Positions 25,050-33,191 of a DNA stretch of 64,000 nucleotides are shown in pieces. Position numbers and translations under genes: made by a program. The notes under the pieces were generated by a model, which had not been told where the DNA came from, ran no database searches, and saw only the letters and a program-made list of their open reading frames with translations. Where the stretch lies: the NCBI GenBank assembly GCA_963676845.2, contig CAXXKK010000034.1:73747-137746 (forward strand). Direction: 5' to 3'. Each line of letters starts with the position of its first letter. The first letter of the stretch is position 1. Origin of the DNA: G963662675 sp963676845. Lineage in GTDB: Bacteria; Bacteroidota; Bacteroidia; Bacteroidales; Prolixibacteraceae.

Positions 25050-26180
25050 CTATGATCCTTTAACGGGGAAAACCAACATTGGAACTTTACTTGCTTTAAT
25101 CATTTCCTTTACTACATCTGCATGGAAGATCCGGTAAATGAAATTGTGCTTTTGTGTTGACATTGCGATTAACCCAATATGTTTCTGATTGATAAATTCC
25201 TCAATTCCCAGAGACACATTACTGGATTCAATTAAATCCGCTGTAATATTTTGATCCTTGTATTCGTCTTTTAAAAACTTATTTAATTCCTCAAGTTTCT
25301 CATTTGAGTCTAAAGGATACTCCGTTTCTATATGGATACAATGGATTCTTGTATCAAATGGTTTCAATATTTCAAGCAGGGTATTCAGAGATGTATGATC
25401 ATTGTCATGGAAGTTAGTCGCATACATTACTGTTAGTTTGTCAATATTACTATAGGATGCTGATTTTGGTAATATCATTACCGGATATTCTGAGTATTTA
25501 GTAATGTATTCCACCACCTTAGATAAGTAAGTTTTTTCTTCCGGCTTATCTTTATGATGCATGAGTACAAAATCAGGTTTGTAACGATAGCTCAAACTCA
25601 CTACTACATTTCCAAGACTTCCGGTGTGAATTGCAAAGTGAAATCGTGTTGCTTTCCTTTGTTCTTCCGGAATATGATGTTTGATTTCCTCACTGAATTC
25701 GAGTAACATTTTTTGAGCATTTTTAAATAGCTCGTCTCGCTCAATCTTTTCATGCGCTTGCCATGATGTTGTGTATTTTACTGTACCAGGCAAGTGTGGC
25801 TCAGGTAAAACATACAGAAATTTAATTTCTGCTTGAATTTTGGTTGCCAGTCCAAAAGCATATTTCACGGCCTCCATTGAATAATTGCTTAAGTCGACTG
25901 GAACTAAAATCTTTTTAAGATCCTTTAAGGTGTTTAACTCTTCAATGTTTTCAAGTCCTAATTCGGATTGAATTTTTAAAATAATCTTAACGGTTTTTTC
26001 CACATCTTTGGCTCTAACTTGCAGATTCCATCCATATGGAAGTTCGCCAGGTTCACTTCTAAAACCTTCATCTGTAAGAACACATTCTATTCCTTCAGTT
26101 TCTAGTTTTTCTTTTACAAAGCGTGTAGGATACAACTTTGTAAATCTCATTACATTTACAAGTATATTTTTCATAATCAT
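25050..26180 (-). CDS. Tandem universal stress protein with DUF2007-like N-terminus, embedded in V-ATPase operon
   Basis: This 376-residue protein has an N-terminal 75-residue region (LYPTRFVKEKLETEGIECVL ... NLQVRAKDVEKTVKIIL) that resembles the small DUF2007 signalling fold. Two Usp domains follow: about residues 85-235 (KKILVPVDLSNYSMEAVKYA) and 245-376 (KLTVMYATNFHDNDHTSLN, ending KASKVPMLVFPV). The second Usp is less conserved at the ATP-binding glycines. Its start overlaps the end of subunit B by 4 nt and subunit D follows 12 nt downstream, so it is made with the ATPase. A regulatory or assembly role for the V-ATPase is inferred from this placement. Confidence 0.8.
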   Translation of the reverse strand: MIMKNILVNVMRFTKLYPTRFVKEKLETEGIECVLTDEGFRSEPGELPYGWNLQVRAKDVEKTVKIILKIQSELGLENIEELNTLKDLKKILVPVDLSNYSMEAVKYAFGLATKIQAEIKFLYVLPEPHLPGTVKYTTSWQAHEKIERDELFKNAQKMLLEFSEEIKHHIPEEQRKATRFHFAIHTGSLGNVVVSLSYRYKPDFVLMHHKDKPEEKTYLSKVVEYITKYSEYPVMILPKSASYSNIDKLTVMYATNFHDNDHTSLNTLLEILKPFDTRIHCIHIETEYPLDSNEKLEELNKFLKDEYKDQNITADLIESSNVSLGIEEFINQKHIGLIAMSTQKHNFIYRIFHADVVKEMIKASKVPMLVFPVKGS

Positions 26181-27538
26181 GCTGTTTTTTGAATTTTAAT
26201 TTCTTCACTTTCCCATTTTCCATATTTCTCTACCATTTCTGATTTTATACTCAATTCAGATATCGAGAAATATTTCTTCAAGAGCTCCCATGCTGTGTCC
26301 AGCATCGTGTCGATAGATATATTAATGTCTATGGCCAACAATTGGGCCGAGTAATCTTTCGCAAATTTTAAGGCACGTTCATCATAATCTGTTAGGTCAA
26401 AGCCATTTTCATGTTTGGTTTTTGCATTAGCCGCATCAGCGTATAACCGTACGGAGGCATTCATAATATGAGGATGATCTTCGCGTGTTTTTTTACCAAT
26501 TACCAGCTGTTTCAAGCGTGATAAACTTCGGAATGGATCAATAATAACCTTGCCTATGTCAACATCTTTTCTTAAGAATAGCTGTCCTTCTGTGATGTAT
26601 CCTGTGTTGTCAGGAATAGCATGAGTGATATCGCCACCAGATAAGGTGGTAACCGAAATGATGGTTATAGATCCTCCATCCGGAAACTGCACTGCCTTTT
26701 CATAAATCCGGGCGAGGTCACTATATAATGATCCTGGCATATTGTCTTTTGACGGAATTTGATCCATTCGGTTAGATACAATACTTAAAGCATCAGAATA
26801 AAGAGTCATGTCGGTTAGAAGTACCAGCACCTTTTGTTTCTTTTCAGTGGCAAAATATTCCGCTGCCGTAAGAGCCATGTCTGGGACGAGAAGCCTTTCA
26901 ACGGGAGGATTTTCGTTGGTGTTTACAAATGAAATGATCCGGTCCAGTTCGCCTGCATTTTCAAAAACCTGTTTGTAGTATAGATAATCGTCATTGGTTA
27001 ATCCCATTCCTCCTAAGATGATTTTATCGGCTTTTGCCCGAAGGGCTACCATTGCCATTACCTGGTTGAAGGGTTGATCCGGGTCAGCAAAAAATGGAAT
27101 TTTCTGACCGGTAACGATGGTGTTGTTCATGTCAATGCCGGCAATTCCGGTGGCAATAAGCTCTGAGGGTTGCTTTCTTCGTACCGGATTTACAGATGGA
27201 CCTCCAATCTCTACCGTTTCACCATTTATGTTCTCTCCTCCATCGATTGGTTGTCCGTAAGCATTAAAAAATCGTCCACTCAGTTCATCACTAACAGCAA
27301 GAGTAGGTGCATGTCCGAGGAAAATTACTTCTGCATTTGTAGGTATTCCTTCTGTACCTGAGAAAACCTGTAAAGTGACCAGGTCTCCTTGTATTTTAAT
27401 GACCTGTGCCAGTCTTCCATGCACGGTGGCCATTTCATCGTAACCCACATTTGTGGCATGCAATGAACAAGTCGCTTTTGTTATGTGCGAGAGTTTAATG
27501 TATATTTTTTGAAATGCAGTTGTTTCCATAACAGGCAC
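26177..27538 (-). CDS. ntpB: V-type ATPase non-catalytic subunit B
   Basis: This 453-residue regulatory subunit of the V1 hexamer is full length. It shows DEMATVHGRLAQVIKIQGDLVTLQVF, the nucleotide-fold region SELIATGIAGIDMNNTIVTGQKIPFF (no Walker A Lys, as expected for B), VLVLLTDMTLYSDALSIVSN, and the conserved MPGSLYSDLARIYEKA and YITEGQLFLRKDVDIGK. It follows subunit A by 2 nt, and its stop overlaps the Usp gene. Together with A it binds nucleotide at the interfaces. Confidence 0.97.
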   Translation of the reverse strand: MPVMETTAFQKIYIKLSHITKATCSLHATNVGYDEMATVHGRLAQVIKIQGDLVTLQVFSGTEGIPTNAEVIFLGHAPTLAVSDELSGRFFNAYGQPIDGGENINGETVEIGGPSVNPVRRKQPSELIATGIAGIDMNNTIVTGQKIPFFADPDQPFNQVMAMVALRAKADKIILGGMGLTNDDYLYYKQVFENAGELDRIISFVNTNENPPVERLLVPDMALTAAEYFATEKKQKVLVLLTDMTLYSDALSIVSNRMDQIPSKDNMPGSLYSDLARIYEKAVQFPDGGSITIISVTTLSGGDITHAIPDNTGYITEGQLFLRKDVDIGKVIIDPFRSLSRLKQLVIGKKTREDHPHIMNASVRLYADAANAKTKHENGFDLTDYDERALKFAKDYSAQLLAIDINISIDTMLDTAWELLKKYFSISELSIKSEMVEKYGKWESEEIKIQKTA

Positions 27539-27540
27539 TT

Positions 27541-29313
27541 TTATTTTGAATATTGAAGCAGGTTAACCCGCTCATCTATAATTTCTTTTAATTTGTTTTC
27601 CAGTTTCTCAAATTCCTTTGATTGAAATTCCGAGTAATTCATTTGTTTTAAGACGTTTATCAGTCGTTTGAAATAGGGGTTTACTTCTTCAAATGTTTCA
27701 AAACGGAATTCTTTTTGACAAATGTCAAGTACTAGGCTCATCATATATTGTTGCCTTTTTATAGGCGTACTGGCATCAATTTTATCAAATGCATCTTGTT
27801 GAAGGATGACAAAGTCGATTACTTCCGATTTCCAGAATGACTGATGGTAATCAACCGGAACGCCATCGTCTCCCAAAATGTTAATTTGTTCGTAGGCTTC
27901 ACGCCCTCTTTGAAGCAGGTTTTTTGCCGTTAGAATATTATCAACCCAGTTGTCTGAAATATGCTTTTTCATGTATTCCTGTAGCTCTGGATATTCCAGA
28001 TATTTTGAATAGCTTTCTAGTGCATCGATGGCTGGATATCTTTTCCGGTCTGCCCGGTCTTGCATTAGTGCATAGAAACAGCGAGCTGTTTTTTTTGTGG
28101 ATTCGGTAACAGGTTCTTTCAGGTTACCACCTGCTGGTGATACCGTTCCGATAAATGTTACCGACCCGGTTTGTCCATTGTTCAGGTAAACAAATCCGGC
28201 ACGGGCATAAAAGTTAGATATAATCGCCTGCAAATCCATTGGGAAAGCATCAGGGCCGGGGAGCTCTTCCAATCGGTTCGACATTTCCCGAAGTGCCTGT
28301 GCCCAACGTGATGTTGAATCTGCCAGCAGAAGCACTTTTAGTCCCATAGAACGGTAATATTCTGCCAGAGTCATGGCAGTGTAAATTGATGCCTCCCGAG
28401 CAGCAACCGGCATGTTCGAAGTATTTGCAACAATGGTTGTTCGCTCCATTAATTTACGTCCGGTTCGTGGATCGTCAAGATGTGGAAACTCAGTGAAAAG
28501 CTCAACCACTTCATTGGCGCGTTCGCCACAGGCAGCAACGATAATCAGGTCGGCATCCGCTTGTTTGGATAAGGCATGCTGGAGCACTGTTTTACCGGTC
28601 CCAAAAGCCCCGGGGATAAAACCAGTTCCACCTCTCACAATTGGGTTAAGACTATCAATGACCCGAATGCCGGTTTCTAAAAATTCAAAAGGCCGTGGTT
28701 TTTCCCGGTAAGCCCTCACCGGCACTTTTACAGGCCAGTATTGGGTCATTGTTACATCAATATCTTTGTTCTGATTGTCTGTTAGAACTGCAATTGTATC
28801 GTTGATGGTGTATTCTCCCTCATCAACAATGCTCTTTATTTTAAATGATCCGGTGAATTTAAATGGAACCATAATTTTGTGGGCGATCCAGTTTTCCTGA
28901 ACTTCACCCAGCCAATCTCCAGCCTGTACAGAATCTCCGGTTTTTGCAATTGGTTTAAAAGGCCAAAGCTTTTCATCTTCGAGAGCAGGAGCGTAGTCTC
29001 CTTTTTTCAGGAAAACACCTTCCATTTTATCCAGATCGTGTTGAAGTCCATCGAAATTTTTGGAGAGGATTCCAGGTCCCAACGTGACTTCAAGCATATG
29101 GCCTGTGAATTCTACTTCTGTTCCTGGTTTTAAGCCTCGGGTACTTTCAAAAACCTGAACATAAACAGAGTCTCGGCCAATTCGAATGACTTCAGCCATT
29201 AACCTGACCTCTTCAAGTTTGATATAGCAGATTTCATTTTGTGAAACCACGCCTTCAACCTTTACAATAACCAGGTTTGAAATAATGCCTGAAACTTTTC
29301 CTGTTGTGTTCAT
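27541..29313 (-). CDS. ntpA: V-type ATPase catalytic subunit A
   Basis: This 590-residue catalytic subunit has the Walker A loop GAFGTGKT at residues 235-242 (GTGFIPGAFGTGKTVLQHAL). The catalytic Glu region is AACGERANEVVEL, Walker B is KVLLLADSTSRWAQALREMS, and the non-homologous insert at about 110-185 separates V/A-type A from F-type beta. It hydrolyses or makes ATP in V1. The start overlaps the DUF2764 gene by 4 nt. Length and motifs are normal. Confidence 0.97.
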   Translation of the reverse strand: MNTTGKVSGIISNLVIVKVEGVVSQNEICYIKLEEVRLMAEVIRIGRDSVYVQVFESTRGLKPGTEVEFTGHMLEVTLGPGILSKNFDGLQHDLDKMEGVFLKKGDYAPALEDEKLWPFKPIAKTGDSVQAGDWLGEVQENWIAHKIMVPFKFTGSFKIKSIVDEGEYTINDTIAVLTDNQNKDIDVTMTQYWPVKVPVRAYREKPRPFEFLETGIRVIDSLNPIVRGGTGFIPGAFGTGKTVLQHALSKQADADLIIVAACGERANEVVELFTEFPHLDDPRTGRKLMERTTIVANTSNMPVAAREASIYTAMTLAEYYRSMGLKVLLLADSTSRWAQALREMSNRLEELPGPDAFPMDLQAIISNFYARAGFVYLNNGQTGSVTFIGTVSPAGGNLKEPVTESTKKTARCFYALMQDRADRKRYPAIDALESYSKYLEYPELQEYMKKHISDNWVDNILTAKNLLQRGREAYEQINILGDDGVPVDYHQSFWKSEVIDFVILQQDAFDKIDASTPIKRQQYMMSLVLDICQKEFRFETFEEVNPYFKRLINVLKQMNYSEFQSKEFEKLENKLKEIIDERVNLLQYSK

Positions 29314-30206
29314 TTCTTTTGATTTAAGCTGAATTCATCTGCAAAATAGTAGCTCATTTCTAGATCATAAACCAAACGTTCCCATAGTGCTTTCCCTGAG
29401 GTATGATCGAGTTTTCGCCAGCGATCCACCATTGCCAGTTTAATCGCAAAGCTTAGTATCTTTTCTATTGTGAAATAATAGAAGAATGTTATCTCGTCCA
29501 GATAACTCCATTTTATAAGATCTATCTTCATTTCCTTTTCGTTCATGTCCAAAGAAGAATTGGCTATTTGAAAAATTTGTTCGCGGTAAGGCAAATCTTC
29601 TTCTTCAAATAATTCTACTGAAGGAATTTCATTCAATAATGATTCATACAATCCTGTGTTATCAGGTATAAGTTGTTCCTCCAGATTGTAATTGTAATTG
29701 CGGCAATTAATTGCTGTTTGTATGTTTTTTATGTCTCTGTCGAAGTTGAACCATTGTTTTATAAACTCATTATTCGATTTCAGAATAAAATCATAGTAGC
29801 TTTCCCATAATCTGTTTTCAGCTTTTAAATCTGAGTTTTCAAATTCATCAGCTTTAAAATCAAGAATGAATTGCTTGAGGTATGAGAAAATTGATGTTGG
29901 ATTTTCTGTTTGTGCGGTTAAAAAATCCTGACTATAATTCCCCATCTTATCAAACTTTTGAGGACGGTTGAGAAGAACGGACAACAGGTTTTTATTGTCG
30001 TATTGAAGGTAAATGAATTGCAAAAGTTTAAAGTCAGACTCTGTCAGTCTGCTGTTCATATTTTGCCTGAACTGCAAACTGTTTAAGCCTTTTTTCTCTC
30101 CATCCATACTGAGTTCTGGAAGACCGGCAACAATGTAATAATAGTCTTTTCTATACATAGCCGATTTGTTATTCATTAACCCTTTCGGTTTATATTCATT
30201 ATTCAA
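29310..30206 (-). CDS. DUF2764 protein of V-ATPase operon, possible subunit C substitute
   Basis: This 298-residue, largely helical, acidic protein matches the DUF2764 family by its YYYIVAGLPELSMDGEKKGLN start and its place between subunits E and A. This is the standard location in spirochaete and Bacteroidota V-ATPase operons. The length and helical nature resemble subunit C/d (about 330 residues), which couples the shaft to the K ring and is otherwise missing here. I infer, but cannot show, that DUF2764 takes that role. The 3' end overlaps ntpA by 4 nt. Confidence 0.8.
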   Translation of the reverse strand: MNNEYKPKGLMNNKSAMYRKDYYYIVAGLPELSMDGEKKGLNSLQFRQNMNSRLTESDFKLLQFIYLQYDNKNLLSVLLNRPQKFDKMGNYSQDFLTAQTENPTSIFSYLKQFILDFKADEFENSDLKAENRLWESYYDFILKSNNEFIKQWFNFDRDIKNIQTAINCRNYNYNLEEQLIPDNTGLYESLLNEIPSVELFEEEDLPYREQIFQIANSSLDMNEKEMKIDLIKWSYLDEITFFYYFTIEKILSFAIKLAMVDRWRKLDHTSGKALWERLVYDLEMSYYFADEFSLNQKK

Positions 30207-30234
30207 TAGCGAATGTTTTGTTCCTATTCATTAT

Positions 30235-30855
30235 TTATTCACCTTGATTAAAAATTAATTTCCAGGTTTTGTCTTTTAAGTAATATTTGAAATAGTTTTC
30301 GAAATCGTTTTCAGTGAAACTTACAATGAAGTTTCCGTCCTTTGGCCCTATTTTAAAGCCGCTTGTTATTCCTGCATCAACATTAATTTCGATTCCCTTA
30401 TCTAGTTCATTCATTAATTTACTTTCAAAAAAACCAGCTAATTTTTTCTCATCTTCCGGCGATAAAATGAGGTTAAGATTTGTTTCATCTTTGCCTTCCT
30501 TAACCCAGTTTTTGATAATTAGTAAAATCATTTCCCGGATAAAACCGGGACTCTCAAAAACATCATGAATAGTAGAACCAACCTGAATGGAGATTAACTC
30601 ATCTGCAATGTGTTGTTTCAGGTTGTTAATCAGCTTTTGGGCTGCCAGTTCAATTTCTCCTTGTGTCTTTTTATAAAGATCTTCTGCTTCATTTGCAGCC
30701 TGTTTTAGTATTGCTGATTTTTCTTGTTTGGCATTTTGTATAATTGTTTTAGCCTCCTCTTTTGCTTCTGCAATAATAGATTCAGCTTCCTCCTTTGCTT
30801 TTACAACTCCTTCATTGTAAATTTTTTCTGTTATTTCTTTTACTTTATCTGTCAT
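30235..30855 (-). CDS. ntpE: V-type ATPase peripheral stalk subunit E
   Basis: This 206-residue protein has a long N-terminal charged helix (about residues 5-85, VVKAKEEAESIIAEAKEEAKTIIQ pattern). A globular C-terminal domain contains the INVDAGITSGFKIGPKDGNFIVSFTEN motif typical of subunit E. It forms the peripheral stalk between V1 and subunit I. Its usual heterodimer partner (G/H) has no recognisable gene in the operon. It is the first ATPase subunit gene and follows the Usp gene by 25 nt. Confidence 0.88.
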   Translation of the reverse strand: MTDKVKEITEKIYNEGVVKAKEEAESIIAEAKEEAKTIIQNAKQEKSAILKQAANEAEDLYKKTQGEIELAAQKLINNLKQHIADELISIQVGSTIHDVFESPGFIREMILLIIKNWVKEGKDETNLNLILSPEDEKKLAGFFESKLMNELDKGIEINVDAGITSGFKIGPKDGNFIVSFTENDFENYFKYYLKDKTWKLIFNQGE

Positions 30856-30880
30856 TTCCGTAATGATTGGTTGTTGTGTA

Positions 30881-31756
30881 CTATCCTATTCTGATAGCTA
30901 TGTCTTGTTGTTTTTGACTTACTGTAAATACCGGAACCGATGAGTTATGAATAATCTCATGAGCAAATTTTCCGATACCTGATTTTCCAGCAGATGTTAG
31001 ATGGTGTTTTCTTATGACTACCATATCTGGATTTTTGTCCTCTATATATTTCAGCACTGCTCGATTTTTTTCCTGATCATGAACCTTTAACATTTCAACA
31101 TCACATTGAATGTCGCGTTCTTTTAACATTTCCCGAATTGAGTCAGCATTTCTGTATGCTAAACTTTGTTTTTCATCCATTTCAATGTTTAATGCTGAAA
31201 TAATTTGAATTTTAGCTCCTGTGTGTTTGGCCAGGTTACTTGCCCACAATAACCTTTTTTGAGATCCTTCGGTAATGTCAATTGGGATTAAGATATTTTT
31301 GATCTGACTCGCTGTTGTATCCTTATTTATTGAAAGAACAGGACAATGTGCATGACTAATGATTTGGTCAATTTCTTTTTGTCCAATAACAGATGGTGAG
31401 CCATCAGCTGAGTCTGAGCGTTTCAGTATGATAAAATGGAAATTATCATGATATGTTTCTTTTATAAGAGTGGAAACAATATCTCCGGACATGACTTTTA
31501 GTATTACATTTTGAGGGATATTTCCCTTGAAAAAATCATGAGCGAAGTCTGTAAGTTTGGCCAATGCTTCTTCTTCGTTTTCACTAACTTTTCGTGCAAA
31601 TAATTTTTGCCTGATGTACGAAACAGCTGGGAGTACATACAAAATGAAAACACGAAAACCGAGGGTTTCCTGCAGTATCATTGCTTGCTTTAATGCCATT
31701 TTCCCGGCATCATTTAGTGATGTGAGTACCAGTACATCATGTATCCTCTTTTTCAT
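30881..31756 (-). CDS. Tandem universal stress protein heading V-ATPase operon
   Basis: This 291-residue protein has two Usp domains. The first covers about residues 5-142 (DVLVLTSLNDAGKMALKQA). The second covers about 150-285 (KNILIPIDITEGSQKRLLWA), ending in a GKFAHEIIHNSSVPVFTV segment that fits the G-2x-G-9x-G-S/T ATP-binding pattern only loosely. It opens the transcript that continues into subunit E after 25 nt. Usp proteins respond to energy and membrane stress in other bacteria, so co-expression with an ion pump suggests control by energy or salt state (inference). Confidence 0.85.
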   Translation of the reverse strand: MKKRIHDVLVLTSLNDAGKMALKQAMILQETLGFRVFILYVLPAVSYIRQKLFARKVSENEEEALAKLTDFAHDFFKGNIPQNVILKVMSGDIVSTLIKETYHDNFHFIILKRSDSADGSPSVIGQKEIDQIISHAHCPVLSINKDTTASQIKNILIPIDITEGSQKRLLWASNLAKHTGAKIQIISALNIEMDEKQSLAYRNADSIREMLKERDIQCDVEMLKVHDQEKNRAVLKYIEDKNPDMVVIRKHHLTSAGKSGIGKFAHEIIHNSSVPVFTVSQKQQDIAIRIG

Positions 31757-32062
31757 AACTCTTTTATTCTATATGGTTTGAAATGTTAACCAATCATAAA
31801 AATGATGAAGATTATTAGGGTTCATCATCTAAAAAAGAATCAGTTGCTTGTTTGAGGATGGTGAGAGATGTCTACATCTTGTTCATTGATACCAGTTTAG
31901 TAGCAATCTTCACACTTAAGTATACGGGGGAATTATTAAAAAGGTATATGTTCCTGTTTAAATCGGATGCGAAAAAAGATGTTTATAAACAAAAAAGTCA
32001 TTAAGTGAGGGCTACTTTTCCGTTTGTTTTTTATAAAAATATTATAAGCTGAATTCGGAATA
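31757..32062. other. Intergenic region between stressosome and V-ATPase operons
   Basis: No open frame worth naming. The region must hold the promoter of the V-ATPase/Usp operon and the end of the stressosome operon, but I see neither a perfect TAnnTTTG box nor a strong intrinsic terminator. Read-through from the upstream operon on the same strand therefore remains possible. Confidence 0.4.
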
Positions 32063-33172
32063 TTATGCCAGAATGGTTTTATTTTCAATAGGTAATGTAA
32101 ATGACATAGTGGTTCCTTGCTTTAATATACTTTCTGCTTTTATATTTCCACCATTGTGTTCAACAAATTCTTTGCAAAGGATTAATCCTAACCCATTTCC
32201 TTTTTCTTTTTCAGTGCCAGAAGTACTTGAGTTTTGTTTTACATTGAATATTTTTTCAACTCTTTCAGGTTCAATTCCAACACCATTATCGGCGATTGAT
32301 ACCTGTAGCAATTTTTTGTTGAGTTCTGTTTTTATATTGATCTCTCCTCCGCGAGGTGTAAATTTTATAGCATTTGTAAGTAAATTCCGAATAACAAGAT
32401 CTACCATATTTTTGTCTGCAAAAACCTGGTTTTGATTATCGATAGTTGCTTTAAGAGTGATTTCTTTTAGACTAGCGCGATCTTTTATTGCCTTCAGATT
32501 ATTATTTACAATTTCATCGATGTGAATAATTTCAGGATTTATTTGTAAAACACCAGATTGTAATCTAGCCCATTTTAATAAGTTATCTAATAAATCTAAG
32601 GTGCTTTGAGATGACGTTTCAAGGTCATTATAAATCTCTTTTATTTCTTCCTCTGATAAATATTGACTGTTTTCTTTTAAAATCTTGGAATAGCTTAATG
32701 ATACTCCAATTGAACCTCTCAGATCATGAGAAATAATGGAGAAAAATTTGTTTTTAGTATCAATTTCTTCCTGTAGTTTTTCCTTTGTTGCTTTTAAGGA
32801 GAGATGTGTGTGTACGCGGGCAAGTAGTTCTGAACCAACAAAAGGTTTTGTGATGTAATCGACAGCTCCTATTTCTAGCCCTTCTACAATATCGGTGGTT
32901 TCAGTTTTTGCTGTTAGAAATATAACAGGTATATCTTGGGTCTTTTCGTTTTCTTTTAGTTTCTTACAAACCTCATAGCCATTCATCACGGGCATCATAA
33001 CATCCAGAAGGATTAAATCAGGCTTTATTTTATTAACTGTATCTAACGCTTGTTGTCCATTCATGGCAACAGCAATTTGGCAATTAATCTGTTTTAAAAG
33101 ATTTCCCAGTACTTGTAGGTTTGCTGGGGTATCATCAACAATTAAAATAATTGGTTTTATAGGACTAGGCAT
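32063..33172 (-). CDS. REC-histidine kinase (stressosome output, second component)
   Basis: This 369-residue protein has an N-terminal receiver domain (residues 8-125), with Asp57 in DLILLDVMMPVMNGYEV and the Lys in YITKPFVGSEL. HisKA follows (FFSIISHDLRGSIGV, His near 149), then HATPase (NLLTNAIKFTPRGGE, DNGVGIEPERV, GNGLGLILCKEFVEHNGG). There is no membrane segment or DNA-binding domain. As the last gene of the stressosome operon, 19 nt after the RsbT-hybrid kinase, it is a good candidate to receive phosphate from that kinase and pass the signal on, or to act as a phosphatase. A final regulator is not encoded here. Confidence 0.88.
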   Translation of the reverse strand: MPSPIKPIILIVDDTPANLQVLGNLLKQINCQIAVAMNGQQALDTVNKIKPDLILLDVMMPVMNGYEVCKKLKENEKTQDIPVIFLTAKTETTDIVEGLEIGAVDYITKPFVGSELLARVHTHLSLKATKEKLQEEIDTKNKFFSIISHDLRGSIGVSLSYSKILKENSQYLSEEEIKEIYNDLETSSQSTLDLLDNLLKWARLQSGVLQINPEIIHIDEIVNNNLKAIKDRASLKEITLKATIDNQNQVFADKNMVDLVIRNLLTNAIKFTPRGGEINIKTELNKKLLQVSIADNGVGIEPERVEKIFNVKQNSSTSGTEKEKGNGLGLILCKEFVEHNGGNIKAESILKQGTTMSFTLPIENKTILA

Positions 33173-33191
33173 AATTAATTGCTTTTAGCTG

